NCBI RefSeq assembly: GCF_001636615.1
Contig: NZ_LGEK01000021.1
Coordinates: 1 to 61,415 of the forward strand
Reading direction: 5' to 3'
Length of the DNA: 61,415 nt
Source: Mucilaginibacter sp. L294
Lineage (GTDB): Bacteria; Bacteroidota; Bacteroidia; Sphingobacteriales; Sphingobacteriaceae
Made by a program: the position numbers and the translations under genes. Below the pieces are notes generated by a model. That model was not told where the DNA came from. It searched no databases and saw only the letters and a program-made list of their open reading frames with translations. Position 1 is the first letter of the stretch. Every line of letters starts with the position of its first letter. This document shows, in pieces, positions 17,607-26,406 of the stretch.

Positions 17607-18542
17607 TTAATTTTTTCTTTTTGTTGTTGCCGGTTTTTTTATTGGTGCAGGGATGTTGGCCCTATCTATAATTGCCTGTGCTTTAGGGTCGATATACTCC
17701 GTATCCCGGCTTTCGGGGATGTTGCGCATATCCAGGTTTTCTACAAACTCCCACCTGCCGTTTTTAAGTTTATAACCATCGTATGTAAGGTCGGGCCCAA
17801 AGGTTTCAGGATGGTCTTTCATTTTGTCATCAGGAGGGGCAAGGTGATCAAAAACGATCAGGTTTTGCTCGGGTACGTACCGTAACAACATAGATGCCTG
17901 GCGGGTGTACTCAAACACCACACGTTTGCGGCTGCCGTTAAATACGGGCATACCCAGGCTTGGCTTATCGTCCTTATTAAAAGAAAGCACTTCTATCACC
18001 TTTTTGGTTGATTTTACGTTGTTACCCTTCCAGCCTAATAAAACATAATATGGTGTAGCCGCGGCCACGCGTATTATTTTGTAATACTGCGCACCGTACC
18101 ATTTTCGGTTATCGGTAACAGAGTCTTCGGGGTTTTTAAGCATTGGCGAGTAATCTTCCAAAGGGTACATCAGCAGGTTATTGCCGGTGTTGATTTGCAC
18201 GGTACCGTAAAAACGATAGCTGCCATCCTGGTTCATTACATGCCAGCTTAGTATCCTGAAACGGTTATCGGGAGCATTAAGGATACTGATGCTTTTAACA
18301 GAATCGAACGGGTAGTTGAATGAATGGGGGACTTTTAGCGCGCTAACTAACGTACGGATGAAGGTATAATTGGCTGCTTTACGCTCCATATCATCCGGGT
18401 TGTTCACAAACTTTTTGCCAAGAGACTTTAAACTATCCTGGTATATGCTTAGCTGTTTTAGATTTTTGCTTTCATCAGAGTGCTGGGCAAAAGAGGTGCC
18501 GAAACAAAATAACAGGAATATGGCTACAAGGGAACCTCTCAT
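17607..18542 (-). CDS. Secreted hypothetical protein
   Basis: 311 aa from the ATG at 18542. The frame's first possible start is the TTG just before it. There is a signal peptide (MRGSLVAIFLLFCFGTSFAQ) and a basic C-terminus (PIKKPATTKRKN). The middle contains IRVAAATPYYVLLGWKGNNVKSTKKVIEVLSF and PVFNGSRKRVVFEYTRQASMLLRY, beta-rich with a 'G-W-x-G' flavour. Predicted periplasmic. I do not recognise a named domain, although the style is that of a conserved Bacteroidota protein. Not obviously in an operon. Confidence 0.75.
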   Translation of the reverse strand: MRGSLVAIFLLFCFGTSFAQHSDESKNLKQLSIYQDSLKSLGKKFVNNPDDMERKAANYTFIRTLVSALKVPHSFNYPFDSVKSISILNAPDNRFRILSWHVMNQDGSYRFYGTVQINTGNNLLMYPLEDYSPMLKNPEDSVTDNRKWYGAQYYKIIRVAAATPYYVLLGWKGNNVKSTKKVIEVLSFNKDDKPSLGMPVFNGSRKRVVFEYTRQASMLLRYVPEQNLIVFDHLAPPDDKMKDHPETFGPDLTYDGYKLKNGRWEFVENLDMRNIPESRDTEYIDPKAQAIIDRANIPAPIKKPATTKRKN

Positions 18543-18602
18543 CAAATATTTTTATGATAGCTATTAACGTTAAACAGGCCGCAAAATTATTAAAAAGATG
18601 TA

Positions 18603-19781
18603 TTACGACAAGTTTTGAATAACCATTGCACTGGCACCGCCGCCGCCGTTACAGATACCCGCCGCGCCAAGCTTACCGCCATTTTGCTGCAATACATGGA
18701 TCAATGTAACAATAATACGCGCGCCAGATGCGCCCAACGGGTGGCCAATGGCAACCGCGCCACCGTTAACATTCACCTTAGCCGGATCGAGCTTTAACAG
18801 TTTATTGTTAGCTACAGCTACTACCGAGAACGCTTCATTGATCTCAAAAAAGTCTACCTGATCTGCAGATACGCCCGCTTTGTGCAAAGCTAACGGGATA
18901 GCCTTTGCAGGCGCCGTAGTAAAATATTCGGGGGCTTGTTGTGCATCGGCAAAGGATACAATTTTGGCCAAAGGTTTTATACCCATTGCCTCGGCTTTTT
19001 CCTTGCTCATCAGCACCAAAGCCGCGGCGCCATCATTTAAGGTTGATGCGTTTGCCGCTGTAACTGTACCATCTTTCTTAAAAACCGGTTTAAGGGTAGG
19101 GATCTTATCGAATTTTACAGCTTTTGGCTCCTCATCATCCGTAAATAAAGTAACCTCACCTTTTTTATCTTTCAGTTCAACCGGGGTTATTTCGGTTTTA
19201 AATTTACCCGTGGCCTGCGATGCCTGCGCGCGTTGGTATGATTCTATGGCAAAAGCATCCTGCTCTTCGCGGGTAACGTTGCAGTCGACAGCGCAAAGCT
19301 CGGCTGCCGAGCCCATGTGGTAATCATTATATACATCCCAAAGGCCATCTTTTACAAGCCCGTCTATGATCTGCCCGTTACCAAGGCGGTAGCCGTTACG
19401 GGCCTTATCAAGGTAATAGGGTACATTACTCATGCTCTCCATACCACCAGCCAAAACAATATCATTATCGCCATTGGCAATGCTTTGGGCTGCCAGCATT
19501 ATAGCTTTCATGCCCGATGCGCACACTTTATTAACGGTGGTAGCAGGTAAATAAGGCAAACCGGCAAAAATAGCCGCCTGGGTTGCAGGCGCCTGGCCCA
19601 AATTGGCCGATAGCACGTTGCCCATATATACTTCCTGCACATCTGCTGGTTGTAACCCGGCTTTTTCAATGGCCGATTTTATAACTACAGCACCTAATTG
19701 TGTTGCCGATAAAGATGCCAGGCTGCCGCCAAAACTGCCGATAGGGGTACGGGTTGCCGATACGATATATACTTCTTTCAT
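18603..19781 (-). CDS. Acetyl-CoA C-acyltransferase (thiolase)
   Basis: 392 aa. It has the nucleophilic cysteine in NKVCASGMKAIMLAAQSI, then NEAF, the GGAVAIGHPLGASGARI histidine motif and the second catalytic cysteine in GICNGGGGASAM. It makes or cleaves acetoacetyl-CoA or longer 3-ketoacyl-CoAs, in fatty-acid oxidation or as the first step of ketone or mevalonate pathways. No partner genes are beside it, so the direction in vivo cannot be told. Upstream lies the repeat-rich gap at 19.8-20.4 kb. Confidence 0.95.
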   Translation of the reverse strand: MKEVYIVSATRTPIGSFGGSLASLSATQLGAVVIKSAIEKAGLQPADVQEVYMGNVLSANLGQAPATQAAIFAGLPYLPATTVNKVCASGMKAIMLAAQSIANGDNDIVLAGGMESMSNVPYYLDKARNGYRLGNGQIIDGLVKDGLWDVYNDYHMGSAAELCAVDCNVTREEQDAFAIESYQRAQASQATGKFKTEITPVELKDKKGEVTLFTDDEEPKAVKFDKIPTLKPVFKKDGTVTAANASTLNDGAAALVLMSKEKAEAMGIKPLAKIVSFADAQQAPEYFTTAPAKAIPLALHKAGVSADQVDFFEINEAFSVVAVANNKLLKLDPAKVNVNGGAVAIGHPLGASGARIIVTLIHVLQQNGGKLGAAGICNGGGGASAMVIQNLS

Positions 19782-19996
19782 GAGGAAAAATGTTCTTTAT
19801 TATAATGGTAGGGCAAATTTAGGTTTTACTTTGAAAACTAACGATAGAAATGAAAAATATTATGCATGCATAGTATTTACATACCCCGCACCATTATATT
19901 TAAAGTTTATAATGCTGCTGAAAAGGCCCGTATCTGCTTAGGGATGGCAGGTAATGTCTCGTCCTAAAAAAAGTTTACAGGTTTTAAGATAGTCCT

Positions 19997-20380
19997 GTTA
20001 TGTATTTACATAACCCTGTTCCAAACGGAACAAGTGGAACAGGGTGTTAAAATGCAATTATCTATAAATCATATAGTTAATTTTAATTAACTATATGTCA
20101 ATCAGTGCTTTCTATATCCTAAAAAGGCCGAACTGAAGTCGAAAAAAGGCGAAAAAATCCGTTTTATTCCGCTATTTACCTGCCTATTTTTTGTTCCATT
20201 TCTCAAAAAGTGGAACAAAATCGAAATTTTAATAACTCATTGTATATGAGTTTATTAAGTGCAAATCGTAAAGTTTTTCTTTAACTACTGACAAGATCTT
20301 GTCAGTAGTAACCTATTCATTATCAACATGTTCCACTTGTTCCATTTGTTCCGCTTGTTCCATTTCTCAGTGGAACAGAA
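19997..20380. repeat. Cluster of palindromes and GTTCC/GGAAC repeats in a 619-bp gap
   Basis: The gene-free stretch 19782-20400 holds many ordered structures. There are hairpins GTTATGTA/TACATAAC (19997-20014), CCCTGTTCC/GGAACAGGG (20014-20044), ATATAGTTAATT and its complement (20071-20096), TTTTGTTCCA/TGGAACAAAA (20189-20220) and AACTCAT/ATGAGTT (20234-20252). There is a perfect 26-bp palindrome (20284-20309, arm ACTACTGACAAGA), and four tandem 9-mers TGTTCCRYT (20329-20364) are followed by TGGAACA (20371-20377). GTTCC occurs ten times counting both strands. No ORF of note. Confidence 0.85.
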
Positions 20381-20400
20381 CAGCGCAATTCATTAGCCAG

Positions 20401-20571
20401 TTACTCGGTGTCTTTTTTCTTGCGTGATGTTTTTTTGCGCGCTTTTAATGCCTCCTGCAGCAAAAACTCAATTTGCCCATTGGTGCTGCGAAATTCATCA
20501 GCGCCCCAGGTTTCAATTTCTTTGAGCACATCGGGGTTTATCCTTAATACAAATGCTTTTTTCTCTGCCAT
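20401..20571 (-). CDS. Small ribbon-helix-helix (Arc-like) DNA-binding protein
   Basis: 56 aa, ATG at 20571 and TAA at 20401. The sequence reads as an Arc/MetJ fold: KKAFVLRINPDVLKEIETW (beta strand and helix A), then GADEFRSTNGQIEFLLQEAL (helix B), and a basic tail ending RKKTSRKKDTE. It binds DNA as a dimer of beta ribbons. It is 5 bp from the preceding gene and is third in an operon SPFH, membrane protein, RHH. It ends right at the border of the repeat cluster at 19.99-20.38 kb, which is a reasonable candidate target. Confidence 0.85.
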   Translation of the reverse strand: MAEKKAFVLRINPDVLKEIETWGADEFRSTNGQIEFLLQEALKARKKTSRKKKDTE

Positions 20572-20576
20572 AATGA

Positions 20577-21107
20577 TTACTGTGATGCGGCTTGTTGCTG
20601 GCGTAACAATATTACATGCAGCCCTACCATGATCAATAATGGCAGCGGCGGCATGTTATCCGGCTTTGTAACCAGGTCGATAGTTACCGTAAAAGGCTGT
20701 TTAATGCCAAAGGCCTTTTGAGTGATCTGCAAAATATCACCTAACTGATCGTTAGTTAATGTAAGCGATTTAGCGAACAGTTTTTTATACAAATAAGTGG
20801 CTTCAAAGCCATTATCCAGCTTCAGGTTAAAATCTCTTTTCCAGGTTTCGGGGATTATGTTACCTATCGGTTCATCTTCGCCTTTGTTAAGCAAAAGGGT
20901 GCGGTTAAACCAGCCTTTACGCTTAATTGTCCAGCTGTTTTGCGGCAGCTCAATAATAGCGTCGCGCTTAAAGTTTGAACGGTAACTGAGCTTGGCATAT
21001 ACAAATTGCCCGTCGGTAAGCTCATACTCCCGCTTAAACCAACCCTGCCTTGTAATAAACAGTTCGGTAGTTTTAACCTGCGCAAAATCCCGTTGATCGG
21101 TACTCAT
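20577..21107 (-). CDS. Hypothetical protein with C-terminal membrane segment
   Basis: 176 aa. Two repeated segments are visible: FITRQGWFKREYELTDGQFVYAKLSY and TIKRKGWFNRTLLLNKGEDEPIG. These suggest a duplicated beta-sheet sandwich like the tubby/LURAP-type fold. A final hydrophobic stretch (PPLPLLIMVGLHVILL) probably anchors it in the membrane. It begins 2 bp before the SPFH gene ends, so the two are co-translated. Partner of the SPFH protein by context; function unknown. Confidence 0.75.
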   Translation of the reverse strand: MSTDQRDFAQVKTTELFITRQGWFKREYELTDGQFVYAKLSYRSNFKRDAIIELPQNSWTIKRKGWFNRTLLLNKGEDEPIGNIIPETWKRDFNLKLDNGFEATYLYKKLFAKSLTLTNDQLGDILQITQKAFGIKQPFTVTIDLVTKPDNMPPLPLLIMVGLHVILLRQQQAASQ

Positions 21108-21109
21108 TA

Positions 21110-21967
21110 TTAATGGTATAAAGTGCCGGTGTTTACTATTGGCGATACGCTTTTGTCACCACATAATACAACCAATAGGTTGCTTACCATAGCGGCTTTA
21201 CGTTCTTCGTCCAATTCAATAATGTTTTTCTCTTCCATTTTTTGCAGGGCCATTTCAACCATGCCAACGGCTCCCTCAACAATAAGCCTGCGTGCCGATA
21301 TAATAGCTGATGCCTGCTGGCGTTGTAGCATAGCGTGTGCTATTTCTGGTGCGTAAGCCAGGTGTGAGATGCGTGCTTCTAAAACCTCGATGCCGGCACG
21401 TTCAAGGCGTTCGTTTAGTTCCTGTACTAAAAGGATCCCAACTTGCTCTGATCCGCCGCGCAGGGTAATGCTGGCGTTCTCATCCTCGATATGATCATAA
21501 GGGAAAGAGTTGGCCAAATGGCGCACAGCAGCTTCGCTTTGTATGTTTACATATTGCAGGTAATTCTCTACCGCGAAAATGGCTTTGGCGGTATCTTTTA
21601 TCTGCCATACAATAACGGCTGCAATTTCTATAGGGTTACCCACGCTATCATTAACCTTTAACTGCTGGCCGTTAAGGTTAAATGCTTTTAACGATACTTT
21701 CTTTTTAACGGTGAAAGGGTTTACCCAAAAAAAGCCGTCCTGTTTTACGCTACCCTGGTATTTACCAAATAAGGTAAGCACTTTAGATTCGTTCGGGTTT
21801 ACAATGGTTAGGCCGGGTAAAATAAATATAAAGTTTATAACACATATTATTGCGCCTATAACAGGCTGCTGCAAGTAAAAAGCAAACGCTGCGCCGGCAA
21901 TAAGCACAAGTACTAAAATGAAGGCTAAATAGCCCGATGGTGCTGTGGTGATTTTTTCGTTGTTCAT
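21110..21967 (-). CDS. SPFH (stomatin/prohibitin-like) membrane protein
   Basis: 285 aa. Two close N-terminal membrane segments ([17 protein letters not shown] and [20 protein letters not shown]) precede [29 protein letters not shown], the classic SPFH opening. [45 protein letters not shown] is the usual coiled-coil end. SPFH proteins form cage-like oligomers that organise membrane microdomains or control proteases. First gene of a three-gene operon with the membrane protein and RHH regulator downstream. Divergent from the 7TM-HD gene. Confidence 0.9.
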   Translation of the reverse strand: MNNEKITTAPSGYLAFILVLVLIAGAAFAFYLQQPVIGAIICVINFIFILPGLTIVNPNESKVLTLFGKYQGSVKQDGFFWVNPFTVKKKVSLKAFNLNGQQLKVNDSVGNPIEIAAVIVWQIKDTAKAIFAVENYLQYVNIQSEAAVRHLANSFPYDHIEDENASITLRGGSEQVGILLVQELNERLERAGIEVLEARISHLAYAPEIAHAMLQRQQASAIISARRLIVEGAVGMVEMALQKMEEKNIIELDEERKAAMVSNLLVVLCGDKSVSPIVNTGTLYH

Positions 21968-22082
21968 GATTAAGTTTCGATTTGAATTGATATCATAAAG
22001 ATATCAACTTTGTTTTGATATAAACAAGAAAAAATGCAGATAACCGAAACTTATATTATTTTTGATTGGATAAACACGGCTA

Positions 22083-24149
22083 ATGGCAAAACTTTCATCG
22101 TCCCGGCAAAAAGCGTTATTGCGTAAATACGCTTTAAATGTTAAGTTTTTTATGATGCTGGTAAGCGTAGCCGTAATTGTTTATGCTTTACCCAAGCAGG
22201 CAAAATTTGGCTATGAATATGAGAAAGGCAGGATCTGGAACCAAAAAGACCTGGTATCGCCTTATAATTTCGCCATATTAAAAACCAACACCGAAATTGA
22301 GGCCGATCAACAAGCCGCGTTAAGCGCTGTAACACCTATTTACCAGCTTAATAGTGATATGGCCCCCCAACAGATGGAAGGCTTTAAAAACGATTTTGAG
22401 ATAAAATGGCATACAGCCGGGTTAAACGAGCGCCAAAAAAATGCATACCAGCAAACCGGGAGCACTATTTTAAAGGCTGCATACGATAGAGGGATACTAA
22501 AATTAAACCCTAAATACCAGCAAACCGGCAAAAATTATGCAATTACTGTTTTAAGTGATAATGTTGCTTCAGATAAAAACACAGCTGATCTTTTTACCCG
22601 CGAACGTGCCATTGCCTATTGCGATTTTGAAATAAGTAAAGTACCAAGCCTCGATAAAGCTTTTCTGTTGAACTTGTTGCAAGACAGGCTGCAAACCAAC
22701 CTTACCTATGATGCTAAACTAACCGCCAGGCTGGAAAAGGAAGTTACCGAAAACCTATCCATAACCCGTGGCATGGTGCAAAAAGGAGAAACGATTATTG
22801 GCAAAGGTTCCGTAATAAATGATGAAGCCTACCAGAAACTGGCATCGTATAAAAAAGCATTTGAAGACAACGCCCGTACCAACGGCAACCATACGCTGGT
22901 GCTATTGGGCCAATTTCTACTGGTGGGTATAACCATCACCTTATTAATGGTGTTCTTATATCTATTTAGGCGGGATATATATGAAGATAACCGTTTGGTA
23001 AGCCTTATATTATTAGTAATTACGGCTATGCTGGCAACACTGTCACTGGCTATAAAACTGGAACTGCCAAATTTTTACTATATACCTTATTGTATAGTAC
23101 CTATTATCATCCGCATATTGTTTGATACCCGTTTGGCGCTAAACATTCATTTACTGGTGGTGCTAATAGCCGGTTTTTTTGTGCCCAACAGTTTTGAGTT
23201 CGCTTATTTTGAAATCACCGCGGGTATGGTATCTATCTACAGTATTAAAAACCTTATCCGCCGCGAGCAGTTCCTGATCTCCGCGCTTATTATCACCTTT
23301 ACTTATTTTGTAGCCTTCCTGGGTATCTCACTGGTACGTGAGGGGACATTCACAACTATAGACTGGGTTGATTTTATACCTTTTGCAGTAAGTGTGCTGC
23401 TTACATTGCTGGCATATCCGCTTATTTACCTTTTCGAGAAAGTGTTTGCCATTACATCAGATATCACCCTGATAGAATTAACCAACACCAATGCGCCCTT
23501 ACTGCGCGAAATGGCCTTCAGCGCGCCGGGTACGTTTCAGCACTCGTTGCAGGTAGCCAACCTTGCTGAGAACGCTATTTTCGCTATTGGTGGTAACGCG
23601 TTATTGGTTAGGGCAGGGGCATTATATCACGATATTGGTAAAATGGAAAATCCGCTGTTCTTTATCGAGAATCAAAGCTCGGGTTTTAACCCGCATGATA
23701 AACTGCCTTACGAAGAAAGCGCGCAGATCATTATCCGCCACGTAAGCAAAGGGATTGAAATGGCCCGTAAAGCGAATCTGCCCGAAATAATTGTCGATTT
23801 TATACGCACCCACCATGGTAACACCCGGGTTGATTATTTCTATCAGTCGTTTTTGAAAAATTTCCCCGAAAAATTCATCAACGAGAACATTTTTCGCTAT
23901 CCGGGGCCCATCCCTTTCTCAAAAGAAGCCGGTGTTTTGATGCTTGCCGACTCGGTTGAGGCTGCTTCGCGCTCATTAAAAGAGCCGGATGAAGAATCGA
24001 TCGGGATACTTGTTGACCGTATTGTTAAGTACAAACTTGACCAAAACCAACTGAACGACAGTAATATAACACTGAAAGATCTGGAAACTATTAAACAGAT
24101 TTTTAAGCGGATGCTGATGAGTATTTACCACGTAAGAATAGATTATTAA
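22083..24149 (+). CDS. 7TM-HD family phosphohydrolase (PgpH-like cyclic-di-AMP phosphodiesterase)
   Basis: 688 aa. A short N-terminal anchor (FFMMLVSVAVIVYAL), an extracytoplasmic 7TMR-HDED domain to about residue 280, seven membrane helices from LVLLGQFLLVGITITLL to ISLVREG...LLTLLAYPLIYLF, then a cytoplasmic HD domain. The HD domain has the metal ligands in FQHSLQVANLAENAIF, GALYHDIGKMENP and IRTHHGNTRVDYFY. PgpH-type enzymes hydrolyse c-di-AMP to pApA. Full length for the family. Confidence 0.92.
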   Translation: MAKLSSSRQKALLRKYALNVKFFMMLVSVAVIVYALPKQAKFGYEYEKGRIWNQKDLVSPYNFAILKTNTEIEADQQAALSAVTPIYQLNSDMAPQQMEGFKNDFEIKWHTAGLNERQKNAYQQTGSTILKAAYDRGILKLNPKYQQTGKNYAITVLSDNVASDKNTADLFTRERAIAYCDFEISKVPSLDKAFLLNLLQDRLQTNLTYDAKLTARLEKEVTENLSITRGMVQKGETIIGKGSVINDEAYQKLASYKKAFEDNARTNGNHTLVLLGQFLLVGITITLLMVFLYLFRRDIYEDNRLVSLILLVITAMLATLSLAIKLELPNFYYIPYCIVPIIIRILFDTRLALNIHLLVVLIAGFFVPNSFEFAYFEITAGMVSIYSIKNLIRREQFLISALIITFTYFVAFLGISLVREGTFTTIDWVDFIPFAVSVLLTLLAYPLIYLFEKVFAITSDITLIELTNTNAPLLREMAFSAPGTFQHSLQVANLAENAIFAIGGNALLVRAGALYHDIGKMENPLFFIENQSSGFNPHDKLPYEESAQIIIRHVSKGIEMARKANLPEIIVDFIRTHHGNTRVDYFYQSFLKNFPEKFINENIFRYPGPIPFSKEAGVLMLADSVEAASRSLKEPDEESIGILVDRIVKYKLDQNQLNDSNITLKDLETIKQIFKRMLMSIYHVRIDY

Positions 24150-24165
24150 AAATCTGATTTATTTT

Positions 24166-24195
24166 TTTGACAGCATTGCTGAATTACTATATTTG
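24166..24195 (+). promoter_or_regulatory. Promoter of tRNA-Ser (Bacteroidota -33/-7 type)
   Basis: TTTG (24166-24169), an 18-nt spacer, then TATATTTG (24188-24195), a perfect TAnnTTTG -7 box. The tRNA begins 40 bases later. This is a clear housekeeping promoter and serves as the in-window reference for the island promoters described at 31861 and elsewhere. Confidence 0.8.
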
Positions 24196-24235
24196 CAGTC
24201 CCTGAAAAAAGGGAAGTATTTCTTTAAAAACACAC

Positions 24236-24322
24236 GGTGAGGTGCCTGAGAGGCCGAAAGGATCAGTTTGCTAAACTGACGTACGGGAAACTGTACCGAG
24301 GGTTCGAATCCCTCCCTCACCG
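24236..24322 (+). tRNA. tRNA-Ser (anticodon GCT)
   Basis: 87 nt. The acceptor arms GGTGAGG (24236-24242) and CCTCACC (24315-24321) pair fully, and G24322 is the serine discriminator. The anticodon stem TCAGT/ACTGA encloses the loop TTGCTAA, giving anticodon GCT. The long variable arm GTACGGGAAACTGTAC is typical of class II tRNAs, and the T arm is GAGGGTTCGAATCCCTC. CCA is not encoded. It is intact beside the island's integrase gene. Confidence 0.97.
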
Positions 24323-24350
24323 CTAATTGAGTACTTCTCTTATTTCAAAA

Positions 24351-24380
24351 GCCTCTAAATCGTTGATTTAGAGGCTTTTT
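24351..24380 (+). terminator. Terminator after tRNA-Ser
   Basis: GCCTCTAAAT (24351-24360) and ATTTAGAGGC (24366-24375) form a perfect 10-bp stem with a 5-base loop, followed by TTTTTTGTTTTT. It lies 28 bases after the tRNA. Confidence 0.9.
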
Positions 24381-24572
24381 TGTTTTTAACCCTGCATCAG
24401 TTTATGTCAAAAAACGCAATATATCTCTACGCGATTCGTGTAGTCCTTGTATTTTTTGAAATGACGCTGGAAAAGTGATGTAATTAACTGAAATACAGCA
24501 TGTTCCAAAATTGGACATCTTGTAGAAACGGCTTTAAAATCGACATTTGTAAACCCAAAAAAATGCTCGATT

Positions 24573-25811
24573 ATGGTAGAAAAAACCCTTGGTTTTATGT
24601 TTTTCCTAAAACACAGCCGAAAATTAGAAAACAAAGAAATGTACATTTATCTTAGGATAACCGTTGACGGACGTTCAAATGAACTATCCACCAAGCGCCT
24701 GTGGGATCCTGATAGATGGAATGCGAGACTCGGGAGAGCCACTGGTAACGGTGAAGATGCAAGAAATATTAATGCCCACCTCGATGTGCTATTACAGGAG
24801 GCACACAAGGCCAGGAAAGTATTGATGGATAATGACCGGGACATTACGGCAGAAAACATTAAGAATTACATACTTGGCATTGATGATCGCAAGATGATCC
24901 TGGAAGTTTTTCAGGACCACAATGATCAGATCGCTGCGCTTGTACCGCGAGAATATTCTCCCGGCACCCTTGATCTGTTTAAGCGAACGCTTAATCACAC
25001 AAGATCATTCATCCAATGGAAGTATCGTGAAGTTGACATGGATATCCGAAAGCTTAATTATGAGTTTATCAGCCAATACGCTTTTTGGCTGAAGAGCGTC
25101 AGAAAGTGCCAGCATAATTCCGCCATGAAGTACCTTACGTACTTTAAAAAGACGGTACTTCTTTGTATCAAATATGGCTGGCTAAAAAGTGATCCTTTTG
25201 CCGGTTATAATCTTAACAGAAAAGAGGTGGAGAAACCATATCTAACGGAAGACGAATTGGAGCGCGTAGCAACCAAGAGCTTGCGCTCGGCCAGGTTAGG
25301 CAACGTTAGGGATATTTTTGTATTTTGTTGCTATACAGGGCTGGCGTACATAGATGCAAAGCAACTTAAACGATCAGAATTAGTAAAAGGATTTGATGGC
25401 GAGCAATGGATCGTTAAGAACCGGCAGAAAACTGATTCTCCTTCCAGAATACCCTTGTTGCCACCTGCACTTCGTATTCTGGAGAAATATGAAGATGATC
25501 CGCAATGTCAAATTAAAAATGTTGTGTTACCTGTGTTGACCAATCAGAAGATGAACGAGTATTTAAAGGAAATTGCCGAAAGGTGCGACATTGAGAAACT
25601 GCTTACGTTCCACGTGGCCAGGCACACCTTTGCGACAACGGTGACATTAAGCAACGGAGTACCTATGGAAACAGTATCAAAAATGCTCGGTCATAAAAAC
25701 TTAAGACAAACACAACATTATGCAAAGATTGTCGACGCAAAAATCGCTTATGATATGAACAAGCTTCGAGAGAAGTTAAGCTGTAAAGCAGAAGTGATGA
25801 TTGAAGTTTAA
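24573..25811 (+). CDS. IntDOT-like tyrosine recombinase (island integrase)
   Basis: 412 aa. The arm-binding N-terminus is followed by a SAM-like core-binding domain (about 110-215) and a catalytic domain. The catalytic residues are Lys286 (NRQKT), His347 and Arg350 (FHVARHTFATT), His374 (LGHKN) and Tyr383 (QHYAKI). At the place of the first catalytic Arg the sequence is YTGLAYID (Ala258), as in CTnDOT-type integrases, which lack Arg I. It catalyses insertion and excision of the element. The imperfect dyad TGTTCCAAAATTGGACA at 24501-24517 upstream may be a regulatory or accessory site. Confidence 0.9.
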   Translation: MVEKTLGFMFFLKHSRKLENKEMYIYLRITVDGRSNELSTKRLWDPDRWNARLGRATGNGEDARNINAHLDVLLQEAHKARKVLMDNDRDITAENIKNYILGIDDRKMILEVFQDHNDQIAALVPREYSPGTLDLFKRTLNHTRSFIQWKYREVDMDIRKLNYEFISQYAFWLKSVRKCQHNSAMKYLTYFKKTVLLCIKYGWLKSDPFAGYNLNRKEVEKPYLTEDELERVATKSLRSARLGNVRDIFVFCCYTGLAYIDAKQLKRSELVKGFDGEQWIVKNRQKTDSPSRIPLLPPALRILEKYEDDPQCQIKNVVLPVLTNQKMNEYLKEIAERCDIEKLLTFHVARHTFATTVTLSNGVPMETVSKMLGHKNLRQTQHYAKIVDAKIAYDMNKLREKLSCKAEVMIEV

Positions 25812-25887
25812 GAGGCTCAAGTTGCTTGTGAAACGCACTTAAGAGTTGATTTGATAAGGTATTTAATGGTTTTGCGAGCTGTGAAAT

Positions 25888-25932
25888 CCGGGCAACCTGT
25901 TTTAAAGGGAAACGAGGAAAGTGGTTGCCCGG
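25888..25932. terminator. Hairpin between convergent integrase and macrodomain genes
   Basis: CCGGGCAACC (25888-25897) and GGTTGCCCGG (25923-25932) form a perfect 10-bp stem with a 25-nt purine-rich loop. There is no T run on either side. It lies where transcription from both directions meets, so a bidirectional stop is likely, but a recombination-site role cannot be excluded. Confidence 0.5.
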
Positions 25933-25949
25933 CGCGATTGGCGTTACAG

Positions 25950-26405
25950 TTAGTTGGATGGTTCGTAAACTTCGATTAGAGCATTCTGTGCACCTAAGTG
26001 TTGAATGATGAGTAATCTTACTCTGCCCCAGTTTAACCCGCCATTACCGCATCCTAATGCGGGTATGGCTATGCTCACAATTTGTTTGTTTTCTATTAAT
26101 CGTGCAAGGGAAATTAGGCCTTGCTGAATGTAAGCGTATTCAGCGCCGAAACGCCAATTTGTTTTGGTCGGAAAATTAATGATCAGACGCTCACCCATTA
26201 GCAAGTTCGTATCTTTTACTAATAGCAGTTCACCAATTTTAAATTTTTGTTCAATGCAAGCCGTACGATAAACTTCATAGTTATGGGGAAATTCATTTTT
26301 AAACTGGAGCGCAATGCCTTTTCCCATCACGCCGACTGTATTTACAGTATTAACCAGCGCAAAGCATTTGCTATCCATGATATTTCCCGATTTGAACACG
26401 AGCAT
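25950..26405 (-). CDS. DarG/TARG1-type macrodomain protein
   Basis: 151 aa, a single macrodomain. FKSGNIMDSKCFALVNTVNTVGVMGKGIALQFKNEFP forms the ADP-ribose pocket. INFPTKTNWR contains the lysine (Lys81) that matches the catalytic lysine of DarG, and IPALGCGNGGLNW is the closing loop. DarG removes ADP-ribose from thymidine in DNA added by the toxin DarT. The C-terminal DarT-binding part of DarG is absent and no darT is nearby, so it may remove ADP-ribose from another target. It starts 1 bp after the ThiF-type E1 gene ends, so it is the last gene of the PRTRC operon. Confidence 0.85.
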   Translation of the reverse strand: MLVFKSGNIMDSKCFALVNTVNTVGVMGKGIALQFKNEFPHNYEVYRTACIEQKFKIGELLLVKDTNLLMGERLIINFPTKTNWRFGAEYAYIQQGLISLARLIENKQIVSIAIPALGCGNGGLNWGRVRLLIIQHLGAQNALIEVYEPSN

Positions 26406-26406
26406 A

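Noticed and set aside
20329..20377. Tandem TGTTCC repeats considered as a CRISPR array
   Set aside because: Units are only 9 bp and contiguous with no spacers, and no cas gene is near.
24236..24322. Direct repeat of the tRNA-Ser 3' end as an attR
   Set aside because: I scanned 40-48 kb for CCTCCCTCACC-like and TTCGAATCC-like words and saw none, so no attachment repeat is claimed.
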